Shown here: one piece after another, positions 54,481 through 64,000 of the stretch
Layout: each line of letters opens with the position of its first letter
Numbering within the stretch: position 1 is the first letter of the stretch
Assembly (NCBI GenBank): GCA_015143295.1
Contig: CM026556.1
Coordinates: forward strand, 15,314,547 to 15,378,546
Reading direction: 5' to 3'
From: Tetracentron sinense
Lineage: Eukaryota > Streptophyta > Magnoliopsida > Trochodendrales > Trochodendraceae
Length of the DNA: 64,000 bases
Position numbers and translations under genes: made by a program
Notes under the pieces: generated by a model
Database searches by the model: none
Told to the model about the DNA's origin: nothing
Seen by the model: the letters and a program-made list of their open reading frames with translations, nothing else

Positions 54481-57400
54481 CTACTCAAACAAGTGAGGGT
54501 ACTTTTCCTTCACTTCTGCTTCTCGCTCCCATGTAGCCTCTTCCTTGGAATGATGCTGCCACTTCACTAGGACTAAAGGGATAGTCTTGGTTCGCAACAC
54601 TTGATCTCGACGATCCAGAATCTGAACTGGTTGTTCAACCAACGTAAGATCCTCTCGAATCTCAACAGGGTCAAGAGCGATGACGTGAGACGGATCCGAA
54701 ATGTATTTTCTAAGCATAGAGACGTGAAATACATTATGGACTGCTGCCATGTGAGGCGGTAGTGCTACCCTGTAAGCAACCTCACCAACCCTTGTGACGA
54801 TCTCAAATGGTCCCACGTACCTAGGACTGAGCTTTCCCTTCTTCCCGAATCGCATGATTCCCCGACTCGGTGAAATCTTCACAAAGACCCGATCTCCAAC
54901 TCGGAACTCTAAATCTCTGCGGCGTATATCCGCATAGCTCTTCTGCCTATCCTGAGCACTTTTCAATCGCTCCCGGATAATTTTGACCCTTTCTGCGGTC
55001 CGCTCTATCAATTCAGGACCAAGAATTTTCCTCTCACCAACTTCATCCCAGTATAGCGGTGATCGACAACTCCGACCATACAGAGCTTCAAAAGGTACCA
55101 TCTGGATGCTTGCCTGATAGCTATTGTTGTAGGCAAACTCAACCAACGGCAACTGTTCCTCCCAACTACCCTGAAAATCCAGCATACAAGCTCGGAGCAT
55201 ATCCTCCACTACTTGATTCACCCTCTCCGTTTGTCCATCGGTCTGAGGATGGAAGGCGGTACTGAATTCTAAACGAGAACCCATAGCATCCTGGAAAGTT
55301 TTCCAAAACCTGGAAGTAAACTGAGGATCTCGATCAGACACGATAGATACTGGCACACCGTGCAGTCGAACCACCTCCTTAACATATAGGGCTACCAACT
55401 GATTTGCATTGAAAGTAGTTCGGTACGGAATAAAATGTGCAGACTTAGTCAACCTGTCCACAATCACCCAAATAGCATCGGAGCCCTTCGCCGTTCGCGG
55501 CAAACCCACAATGAAATCCATCGAGATGTTCTCCCATTTCCACTCCGGAATAGGAAGGGACTGCAAAAGACCTGCCGGTCTTTGATGTTTGGCTTTTACC
55601 TGCTGGCAAATCAAACATCTGGCGACGTACTCAGCGACTTCCCTCTTCATGTTTCGCCACCAGTAGTGCTTCTTGAGATTCTGGTACATCTTAGTACCTC
55701 CCGGATGTACCGTGTACTTTGATCGGTGAGCTTCATTCAAAATTTCACCCCTCAAAACTGTGTCGGCGGGGACACACAACCTACCCTTAAATGTGATAGC
55801 ACCATCATCATTTAAAGCGAACTCCTGATTGTCGTTACTCACCGACTTGTCTCGGTAAGCAAGCAACGCAACATCTGAATTCTGTAACTCCTTGATCTGG
55901 CTCAGGATCTGTGGCCTAACCACCACGTTGGACATTATCGGCCCATAGGTGACATGCCTGAGAGTAGTGTCCAAATGACACATATCATGTAATAACTTCC
56001 ACTCTTGCACTCTCAATTGAGCCATAACTCCGTAAGGTTTCCTGCTAAGAGCATCGGCTACCACGTTAGCCTTACCCGGGTGGTACTGGATGGAACAGTC
56101 GTAGTCCTTCATGAACTCCATCCAACGACGCTGCCTCATATTCAACTCCTTCTGGAGGAAAAGATACTTCAAGCTCTTGTGGTCTGTGAACACCACGAAC
56201 TCTTCTCCGTAGAGGTAGTGACGCCAAAGTTTCAGTGCAAAGATGACTGCAGCGAGCTCTAAGTCATGTGTGGGGTAATTCTGCTCATGCTCCTTCAGCT
56301 GACGGGAAGCATAGGTGACCACCTTTTTATGCTGCATCAAAACACATCCAAGTCCACTAGTGAAGCATCACTATAGACTTCGAAACCACCGCTCCCAGAT
56401 GGAACTGTGAGAACAGGAGCCGAAGTAAGCTTCTTTTTCAACTCCAAGAAACTAGCCTCGCACTTATCACTCCACGTGAACCTCGTGTTCTTCCGTGTGA
56501 GATAGGTAAGCGGAGCTGCTAAACTTGAAAATCCTTCCACAAACCTTCTGTAATATCCTGCCAACCCGAGGAAACTACGAATCTCGGTGACACTCTTCGG
56601 TCTTTCCCAATTCATCACCGCTTCAATCTTTGCAGGATCAACTGAAATACCTTCAGCAGATACCACGTGTCCAAGAAAAGACACCTTGTTCAGCCAGAAC
56701 TCACACTTGCTCAACTTAGCATACAGACTATGCTCTCGAAGTGTCTGCAATACCAGACGGAGATCTCTCGTGTGATCCTCCTGTGACTGTGAATACACAA
56801 GGATATCATCTACGAACACGATCACACATTGATCGAGAGACGATCTGAACACCCGATTCATCAAATCCATGAATGCTGCCGGCGCGTTAGTCAGTCCAAA
56901 AGACATGACCAAAAACTCGTAATGACCGTATCGAGTTCGGAATGCTGTCTTCGGAATGTCCTCTTTCTTGATCTTCAACTGATGATAACCAGATCGAAGG
57001 TCAATCTTGGAGAAAAACTGCGCACCCTTTAATTGGTCAAACAAGTCGTCTATCCGAGGCAATGGATAACGATTCTTGATCGTGACCTTGTTCAATTGCC
57101 TGTAATCAATGCACATACGCATTGATCCATCTTTCTTCTTCACGAAGAGAACCGGAGCTCCCCAAGGTGAAACACTTGGCCAGATAAAACCAAGGCCTTG
57201 CAATTCTTCTAACTGCTCTTTTAACTCCTTAAGCTCAATAGGGGCCATCCTATACGGAGCTCTTGAAATCGGAATTGTGCCTGGAGCTAGCTCAATCGCA
57301 AATTCGATTGCACGATCGGGAGGCAATCCCGGCAAGGTTTCCGGAAAAACATCCATATACTCACATACCACCGGAATGGGTGTGGAGTCTCGCACTTCTA

Positions 57401-57811
57401 CACCCTCGAGACTAAGAGCTGCAAAGCGGGCAATGTCTCTTCTCTGAAGTCCCCTGAAATGAAACGGCTTTAACCCCACGGGTTTAAAATGCACCACCTT
57501 CTCGAAACACGCCACGTGTCCATGGTGAGTTGAGAGCCAATCCATACCTAGGATGACATCGAAATCCCAATCCTGAAATCCCAGAAGGATCAAGTCGACT
57601 GGCAACTCGTGCTGCATGACTTGTACAACACTATCCGGATACACTTTATCTGTCTCAATAGATTTTCCCAATGGAGTCGAAATGGACAACTCCCTAAGTA
57701 GCTTGCTTGGCTCGGACGTAAAGCCTTTGGCAAAGCTTGGTGAAACGAACGAGTGAGTGGATCCTGTGTCTATCAACACTCTTGCCAAACATTCATTTAC
57801 GAGCAACGAAC
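54481..57811 (-). pseudogene. pol of element A (protease, RT, RNase H, integrase, chromodomain-like), one frameshift
   Basis: Protease [10 protein letters not shown] (about 57770) and [18 protein letters not shown] and FVDD (56807-56818), though the usual MPFGLTNAP is MSFGLTNAP. RNase H YSDAS (about 56365) and [11 protein letters not shown] (about 56155-56190). Integrase zinc finger (about 55590-55730), SMDFIVGLP (about 55510), VSDRDPQF (about 55330) and TERVNQ (about 55225). Then [14 protein letters not shown] and [11 protein letters not shown] with chromodomain-like KWQHH. A 1-nt deletion near 56353 in RNase H splits it into 489- and 619-codon frames. No ATG at the protease start, fitting splicing from gag. 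The tail resembles group II chromodomains, thought to guide integration to heterochromatin. Confidence 0.95.
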
Positions 57812-57949
57812 CTGAGAATTTGAATCATCCCAGTTATAACACAACTATACGTATAGATACAAACATCGCAAAACACCACATAGGATATATATAGATACGA
57901 ACATGTCATGGTAATATTAGAACTTCGATAAAGACTAGTTCGCACGTAC
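57812..57949 (-). other. Intron-like GT...AG segment between gag and pol of A (138 bp)
   Basis: Donor GTGCAAG|GTACGTGCG at 57950/57949 and acceptor AATTCTCAG| at 57812/57811. AT-rich (TATATATATCC run). Removal joins DDVVQ-G with S-LLVNE in frame, phase 1. Unspliced, reading stops at TGA 16 codons past the donor. Sequence differs from the B segment except at the borders, so the borders seem maintained. Confidence 0.78.
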
Positions 57950-59165
57950 CTTGCACAACATCATCAGATGCCTGTGCGTCTCTATCAGTCATGGCAAAGA
58001 CCCTGCCCTGGTTCACCTGACGAGGCTGCTGGGTAGGCTGCAAGGATCTAGAGGCCTGAGATGAAGACCCCTGAAGTGAATTCTGCCTGCCTGGAGGCCG
58101 AACTCCCTGTGATCCAGACTGTGACTGCTTGCGCGGGCAATCTCGAATCATATGGCCCATCTCGCCACAGTGGAAGCATCCACCTGACATTCTTCGGCAA
58201 TCTCCATTCTTATGCCGACGACCACATACGGCGCACTCCTCAAAGGTCTGCGATGCGGAGGAAGCCGGAGGCATAACCCTCGTAGCTTGCGATGCCGTAG
58301 GACGCGGTGCCTGAGGCGCAAAAGAAGGTCTCTGAGCCGACATCGGCTGGGAGAACTGGTACGGTGCAGTCCTAGTCCTCTTCTCTGAAGAACTACTCGA
58401 CTGACCCCGAGACATGCTCTTCCCGAAGCCACTGTCTCTTCTTCTCACGAAGTCTTCCGCATTCGTTTCGACGATCTTCGCCTTCCCTACTATCTCTCTC
58501 CAAGACTCTACCTGGAGAATGGACACCCGATCTCGGATGAAAGCTTTCAAGCCCATCTCAAACTTCCTGACCTGTAGGTCTTCAGTAGCCACCAAGTGCG
58601 GAGCAAACCTAGACAACTCGGTGAACTTAGCCTCATACTCGGCTACGCTCATCGACCCTTGCTCCAAAAGCATAAACTCTCTTGCCTTTTGTTCCCGAAT
58701 AAACCTGGGAAAGTACTGTTCCCTGAAAGTCTCTAAGAACTCCGCCCAAGTCCAGGGCACACCTGCCTTAGCAACATCTCTCTACCTTTGGGCAGCTCTC
58801 CACCAGTGTTCGGCTTCACCTTCCATCACGAAGGAAGCCCATTCTACCCTTTGCTCATCGGTACAACGGAGAGCCCGGAAGGTCTTCTCCAGCTGCATAA
58901 TCCAAGACTCGGCCACCATGGGGTCCAGAGTGCCATAGAATGTAGGAGGCCGCAGTCTCCTAAAAGCTTCGAGCCCCGCGGTGTGATGCACCGGTGTAGG
59001 CATAGGCGTGGACGGTAGGGTAGGCATAGGCCTTGCTGCCAACAATGCCAAAGTCTCGGCTATGGAGTCCATAGCATTTGTGAAATACAACGGTTCCTCT
59101 TCTCTCGGAACTTCACTCTCGGCCCTCCGAGTATGGTAACCTCGACCCCGATTGCCACGTCTCAT
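57950..59165 (-). pseudogene. gag of element A, one in-frame UAG
   Basis: ATG at 59165 reads MRRGNRGRGYHTRR; frame open upstream but without ATG. Core LRRLRPPTFYGTLDP, EGEAEHWWRAAQ, then UAG at 58782-58784, then WTWAEFLETFREQYF, LEQGSMSVAEYEAKFTELSR. Zinc region CAVCGRRHKNGDC and CFHCGEMGHMIRDC (about 58135-58240). Ends DDVVQG at the splice donor. Full length would be about 405 codons, normal for Tekay gag. The single stop may be a recent mutation or a read-through site; only one copy is available. Confidence 0.94.
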
Positions 59166-59526
59166 GATATCAAATCCTGAGATCAATTTGGCAAAACATG
59201 AGTCTAACTTGGATACCAAACCTCACATATCATATAGCAATTCAATAATCATGAAATGCTAACACCGCATTTAGTATACATCAAGGTATACACGTAAGAA
59301 TACCATCACAACTTAGAGTACCCTAGCGTAGCTAAGACACTTGCATTGGGCATCTATCTTTTCTAGGATCCTACACTAACCTAAGGATTCACTTGATACC
59401 GGTTATGTCGTGGTAACAAGCCTAAGACAACTGAGTCCTTCTGAGTTCTAAGTTCAACTCATAGGAATTACTTCCGCTTAGACCAAGCCTGAGTAACCTA
59501 ACTAAGTCTGTCGTTAGACATAACTA
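59166..59526 (-). other. Leader of element A between primer site and gag
   Basis: Untranslated. The AGACTAAAGTTTAGTCT palindrome of B and E is not found here. Near the primer site GTCTAACGACAGAC could form a short stem, but this is weak. Nothing else recognised. Confidence 0.6.
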
Positions 59527-59538
59527 GCTCTGATACCA
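59527..59538 (-). other. Primer-binding site of A (tRNA-iMet)
   Basis: Minus-strand TGGTATCAGAGC, an exact complement of the plant initiator Met tRNA 3' end, four bases inside the 5' LTR. Confidence 0.96.
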
Positions 59539-59542
59539 AGTC

Positions 59543-61422
59543 TGTCGCGACCCAAAATACCCCCTAGGAGTTAAGGATACTTTGACTCGTGACCGCCGTA
59601 TCATACCTCCAGTATGATACATAAGGCACACGTGGAAACCTGTCAGAGTACCTGAATATACATAGCGGAAACGAAATACAATGCACAGCAAAAAAAATAA
59701 AATACTAAACATAGCGGAAGCAAAATGAATACTCCTATAACTTGGCTCAAGTAAGAACCAACAAGTATACATGTGTGAGAAACCCAAAAGTGGAGTGGAC
59801 AAACCCCACACTCACATAACAAAATGACACAAGTTCTAAGTCGGTCGATCAACAGAAATCGAAGTCACGACTCCTATCTAAAGCACCATCGTCATGATAG
59901 TGATCCATGGAAGGCTCCGGGTCACAGTACTCTTCCTCGACCCAAGGTTCTTCGCCACACAAATCGAATGGAACCCGAGCACCTGCCGATCATAACAATA
60001 TCGACTGAGCATGGAATACTCAGTGTATACAAACTAATAACAATAAAGCGGTTAGGCATGGAGCATACAAGACATGGAGAATGAAATCCGTAAAAATCCT
60101 TAAAGCATGGAAACCGTGAAAACGTATGTGAGATAATATTCAAAACCAAAACTGTAACCATGTGAGTCAATCGATAATCATAGCCTTATGAGTTCTTGTG
60201 AGTTCATGGAGTTACTTAGAGTCATTATGATCCGTAGAGACATAGAGCATAGAGCAATAACCTTAGAGCATTTCCATAGAGCATAACCTTAGAGATCTTA
60301 GAGCATTTCATTGTGATCCGTGGAGCTTGTGAGACGATCTTAGAGCATTATCATAGAGTTTCCTTGTGAGCATGGTATGATCCTTAGAGCTTGTGAAACG
60401 ATCTTAGAGAAATCATAGAGTTACTTAGAATCATTCATTATTCATCTTTTCGTGAAAAACCTTTGTTTGCACTTTAAGAAATCCATGGAAACCATCGGTT
60501 CATGCGAGACATGCGAGCATATGCACTTAATAAGAGAAATCATCATATTTAAGCATAGAATCCCTTAGAGGTATTTTATCAAACACTTAGAGTGCATCAT
60601 AATAGTAACCTTCATCCAAGTATATAATCACACCTTTTCATACATAAAATCAATACATATAGATAGGGCATAGATAAGAAGAATCATAATTAGTAACTAG
60701 TAGGATTGCAAGATTGTAGTAGAGTGTATCTACCTTAGAGAAATCAATGAGTTTGACTCCCAATGGCTGGAACAAGCAAGAACAGTGAGTTCTTGGTTGG
60801 AAAACACCAAATGGAAAGGAAGAACTTGATCTTCCACAAGCTTGAACGATCACCAAGGACCTCTCCTCCTTCTCCTCTTCAAATCCCTCAAAACAATGCA
60901 CAAAGGGTTTGTGAAACCCTAAGGCACGAACCCAGCCCTTTTATAGGCAAAGGGTGATGGTTAAAGTCTTAAATACCCTTAATGAAGAAAATCTGCGTAT
61001 GACCGATCGATCGGTGGTATGTACCGAGCGATCGGTGGCTTACCGGTCGATCGGTGATATGACCGAGAGATCGGTCAAAAACACGCTCTCTGGAATTTTT
61101 CCCCATACAAAAAAAGTTGACCGTGCGACAGCTATCGAGCGATCGGTAGTTGACCGATCGATCGCAGGTAATGACCGAGCGATCGGTCGACCCCTGTTTT
61201 GCTGAAAAACCTTGTTTACACCACTCGAATCTTCCCCAATGCACTTCCAACACTCTTTTATGCTTTCAACACATACCCTAAGGACATATAGACCCATTGG
61301 AACATATACGCCATAATTCCAAACACATATATTAACATAAGACCCAAAAGTGTACAAGACCACACTTGGGCACTATTCACACACTATTCATTCTTAGTGA
61401 AATGAAATTTCGGGGCTCTACA
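59543..61422 (-). mobile_element. 5' LTR of element A (1880 bp)
   Basis: Near-identical partner of 52509-54388. U3 array 61001-61192, TATA 60936-60947, donor-like site 60734/60733, hairpin 60000-60030. Confidence 0.96.
59849..59989 (-). other. Conserved LTR reading frame without its ATG (A right LTR)
   Basis: Same 46-codon open frame and same ATG-A-TCG start disruption as at 52815-52955. Confidence 0.4.
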
Positions 61423-61463
61423 GTGACCCTAGAGACCCAAAGCCTAAGTTCTAATACCACTTC
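61423..61463 (-). other. Leader remnant and primer-binding site of B
   Basis: GTGAC (61423-61427) is the A target duplication. Minus-strand TGGTATTAGAAC at 61448-61459 is the B primer site, two changes from TGGTATCAGAGC, four bases from the 5' LTR. Confidence 0.85.
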
Positions 61464-61754
61464 TGTCGCGACCCAAAACCCACCCTAGGAGTTAGAGTGA
61501 ACTTTGGACGACTAATCATGACTTGCTTGACAACCCACCTGCAAAACCTACAGAGCATATACAATAGAGGACATTATAGCGGAAACATAACCATAAAGCA
61601 CAGCGGAAGTATACCAAACTTCTATGTATATACCTTCGCAAAATCCAAGTTTATACAAAAAGTAACCAAAAGAAAGTGCGGACAGACCCGCCAAAATACA
61701 TGAATGTAATCTCTCATCTCACCCACAGCTAATCCACTCAGAATCTACAACCAC

Positions 61755-61874
61755 CTAATGGTAACCCTCTACTGGAGGTTCCTCCAAAGGCTCCTCGACG
61801 TACTCCTCTTCCACCCATGGACCAGGAGCACAAACATCAAATGGAGCAGCAGCTCCCTCAGAACCTGCCGACAT
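61755..61874 (-). CDS. LTR-encoded short acidic reading frame, 39 aa (B right LTR)
   Basis: Same peptide as in the left LTR of B: MSAGSEG start, PWVEEEYVEE core, EGYH end. Confidence 0.45.
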   Translation of the reverse strand: MSAGSEGAAAPFDVCAPGPWVEEEYVEEPLEEPPVEGYH

Positions 61875-62209
61875 AAGAAGTACGGCTGAGCATGGAATAC
61901 TCAGCGGGTTCTAAGCACTAACCAACAGCCATAGCATACAGATAGCATACATAAAGCAGGAAACAATTCATATCATACAAGGAAGTAAAGCAATTTATAA
62001 TCATGCTTGTATTTCGTAGAAAGCCGATAAAACCTCTTGAAAACATCGTGCACTTGACTTGACTTAAGGTACCATTTTCGTGCTTGAAAACTCATCTTGT
62101 CTATCTTGCTTGATTCTTGCATGTCGTGTCATGTCATGCGTGCTTGCTTGTGATCATGTAACTTGTGAGATACACTTGTAAGATGTACTTGTGAGATGCG
62201 CTTGTGAGA

Positions 62210-62355
62210 TGCCTTGAGAGGGAAGGGAGACCCTTCTTTATGCAATGCACTTACGAGGGAAGGGAGACCCTTCTTCATGATATGTATGTACTTGCGAGGG
62301 AAGGGAGGCCCTTCTTCATGATATGCACTTGTGAGTGAGGGGAGACCCCTCGTGG
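62210..62355. repeat. ~46-bp tandem array in B right LTR
   Basis: About four units GAGGGAAGGGAGACCCTTCT plus ATGATATG spacer, as in the left LTR and I. Confidence 0.85.
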
Positions 62356-63269
62356 AATGTTGGTTCTTGTTTTTCTTGTGAAAAGCGAGGTAAAACATAT
62401 CATAGGATATGTCCCACCTCTAACCATGTTCTTGAAAACCTCGATAAATCATTTCATGCATGCCGTGCTCGTGGAAACCGTGTACATACTTGCATTTGAA
62501 TTTAAATATGACATTTGGGTAATTTCACAACACATATAACATCAATGATTGAGCAATGTAATATTCATATCATTTAGGGAACGCAAGAAAACACACTATC
62601 ATAGGCCCTAGCAACATTCAGAATTTATTAGGCATGCATTTCCTAATTTACAACTCATTTTATTCACCTTGGCATTTCATCAAACATGGTGTGTTCATTA
62701 TTCATTATTCCTTTAAACCTAAATCATGTTTTTCTAGGTGAGTTTACTCACATCATAAATGTGTGTTTATTATTAGTACAATGCCCTTTCCCATTCATTC
62801 ATCACATCATCCACACGGCATCCATTCGCCCACATCCACCTCCATTCACCATTCATAACCATCCATCTCATAGCACATGTGTAAATGAAAGAAAATCAAA
62901 GAAATAAAGGAAAAGAGAAACTATAACTAGGAGGGTAGCAAGAAGTACCGACTTGATGAAGTGAGGAAGAAATCCCCGTCCAAAGACAACCGTGAGTTGC
63001 TGCCCTAGCTTGAGGAGATGCTCCTCACGAGCTTGTGCCTTGATCTTGAAGAAAAACCGGACTTGAAGTGATCTAGGGTCTCAAAACCCCTTTGATTTCT
63101 CTCCAAAAATGGAAACCCTAGGTTTAGGAATCGCCCTTTCTTCTCTTCTTATCTCCCAATCTCTCTAAGTGTCGAAATGAAGCCCTAAAGGCTTGGGTTA
63201 AAATCTTAGGTAAGAGTGAACCGACCAAATGACCATAATACCCTTACTGAAATTTCTATAAAGAAACGA

Positions 63270-63720
63270 GTGCCGAACACGTTGAGCTGTGAACAGTGCC
63301 GAACACGTTGTGCTGTGAACAGTGCTGAACACGTTCTGCTGTGAACAGTGCTGAACACGTTGTGCTGTGAACAGTGCCAAACACGTTGTCCAATGTGAAT
63401 AGTACTGAACTCGTTTTGCTGTGAATAGTGCTGAACACGTTGTGCTATGAATAGTGCTGAACACGTTGTACTGTGAACAGTGCCAAACACGCTGTCCGTT
63501 GTGAATAGTACTGAACTCGTTGTGCTGTGAATAGTGCTGAACACGTTGTCCGTTGTGTTGTGCACAACGTGCCGTTGTGAGCTGTACAACGTACACGTTG
63601 TTTGCTGTACACGTTGTCTGTTGCACGTTGTCTGTACAACGTACACGTTGTCTGTACACGTTGTCTGTTGCACGTTGTCTGTACAACGTACACGTTGTCT
63701 GTTGCACAACGGATGCACAC
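63270..63720 (-). promoter_or_regulatory. U3 arrays of B right LTR
   Basis: About ten ~26-bp units containing GAACACGTTGTGCTGTGAA, then a GTACAACGTACACGTTGT array. The copy number and order of ACGTTGTCTG units differ from the left LTR, so the array is changing by slippage or conversion. The open frames across it are repeat artefacts. Confidence 0.6.
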
Positions 63721-64000
63721 GTATATGTTATCAGAGCTCGAGCTACGTCCTTAGTGACAACCGAGCTACGTCCTTAGCGCCTTCCGAGCTACGTCCTTAG
63801 TGCCTTTCGAGCTATCGATTACCTACAGGTCCAGACTGTTTTGGCCATATCTTTTGACTCGTTCGTCCGATTTTGATGATTCAACTTGCGTTGGGCTCGT
63901 ACTTCGAAAAGGAACATTTCTGACGTTTCAGAATTTCCAATATCCTCCTTATTTATTAATTATACCTCTTTAAAGGCAAAATGGCAACGAAAGTGTCATG

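Larger units (their letters stand above)
52509..61422 (-). mobile_element. Element A: young Tekay-type gypsy element, 8914 bp, complete
   Basis: LTRs 52509-54388 and 59543-61422, 1880 bp each with TG...CA ends. Perfect duplication GTGAC at 52504-52508 and 61423-61427. Primer site, gag, intron-like segment, pol and polypurine tract are all present on the minus strand. By eye the LTRs differ at about 12 positions, ten of them transitions, which marks a recent insertion. Only one stop and one frameshift separate it from an intact coding capacity. It lies in the leader of B. Confidence 0.97.
44814..64000 (-). mobile_element. Element B: Tekay-type gypsy element, nearly full length, containing A; right end outside the window
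   Basis: LTRs lie at 44814-47364 and 61464 to the window edge (about 31 bases missing by comparison). Sense is minus. Order from the right: 5' LTR, primer site, leader (split by A), gag, intron-like segment, pol, polypurine tract, 3' LTR. Left flank GGAGC (44809-44813) is the expected target duplication, to be matched outside the window. Confidence 0.92.
61464..64000 (-). mobile_element. 5' LTR of element B, outer ~31 bases beyond the window
   Basis: Collinear with 44814-47364 up to AAAGTGTCATG at the window end. Contains the hairpin 61880-61910, a 46-bp array (62210-62355) and U3 arrays (63270-63720). Confidence 0.93.

Noticed and set aside
58782..58784. Programmed stop read-through in gag of A
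   Set aside because: B has its UAG at a different codon and the other copies do not share the A stop; more likely simple mutation.
59527..59538. Possible tRNA fragments at the primer-binding sites
   Set aside because: Only 12-13 bases complementary to tRNA-iMet; no tRNA gene structure around them.

Overview
This 64 kb window looks like repeat-rich heterochromatin of a large flowering-plant genome. I see no host gene, rRNA or tRNA. Almost every base belongs to LTR retrotransposons of three lineages. The first is a Ty3/gypsy chromovirus of Tekay/Del type: CCHC gag, protease, RT, RNase H, integrase, a C-terminal chromodomain-like tail, and an initiator-Met tRNA primer site. The second is Ty3/gypsy of Ogre/Tat type: an extra ORF1 before gag, a second archaeal-type RNase H, and 3' UTR tandem repeats. 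The third is Ty1/copia of SIRE type. The species cannot be fixed from this sequence; an angiosperm, probably a eudicot, is an inference from the element mix.

The layout is a four-layer nest; the letters are my own labels. Oldest layer: Ogre/Tat sequence C. C1 = integrase end and 3' UTR, 3286-4516 and 7078-8981. A shared LTR lies at 8982-~9660. C2 = ORF1, gag and protease at 9711-13945, RT to integrase at 41177-44148, and a partial LTR at 44149-44813. Second layer, inserted into C: copia K (to 3285), solo LTR I (4517-7072), Tekay element D (13946-41176) and Tekay element B (44814 to beyond the window end). Third layer: LTR L (1-1226) in K, element E (17959-35444) in D, element A (52509-61422) in B. 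Fourth layer, all inside E: solo LTRs F (18723-20987), G (32244-35329, Ogre/Tat type) and H (23635-26047). Five-base target duplications support A (GTGAC), E (GGCGC), F (TTAAA), H (CATTT) and I (GTAAG); G has CTAAT/CTAAC.

A is the youngest copy. Its two 1880-bp LTRs differ at about 12 sites, and its coding region has only one in-frame UAG and one 1-nt frameshift. B has one stop and two frameshifts. D and E are heavily decayed, with lost catalytic residues.

Two signals stand out. (1) All four Tekay elements carry a 134-144 bp GT...AG segment at the same codon between gag and protease. Removing it joins gag and pol in frame, whereas unspliced reading stops inside it, so this looks like a spliceosomal intron controlling the Gag to Gag-Pol ratio. 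(2) Every Tekay-type LTR carries a short acidic reading frame (31-51 codons, core PWVEEEY) directly after a conserved hairpin with a compensatory base-pair change. The LTRs also carry subfamily-specific tandem arrays upstream of the TATA box, and B, D and E share a palindrome in the primer-site-to-gag leader. Together these form a modular cis-regulatory architecture that the usual gag-pol annotation does not explain.
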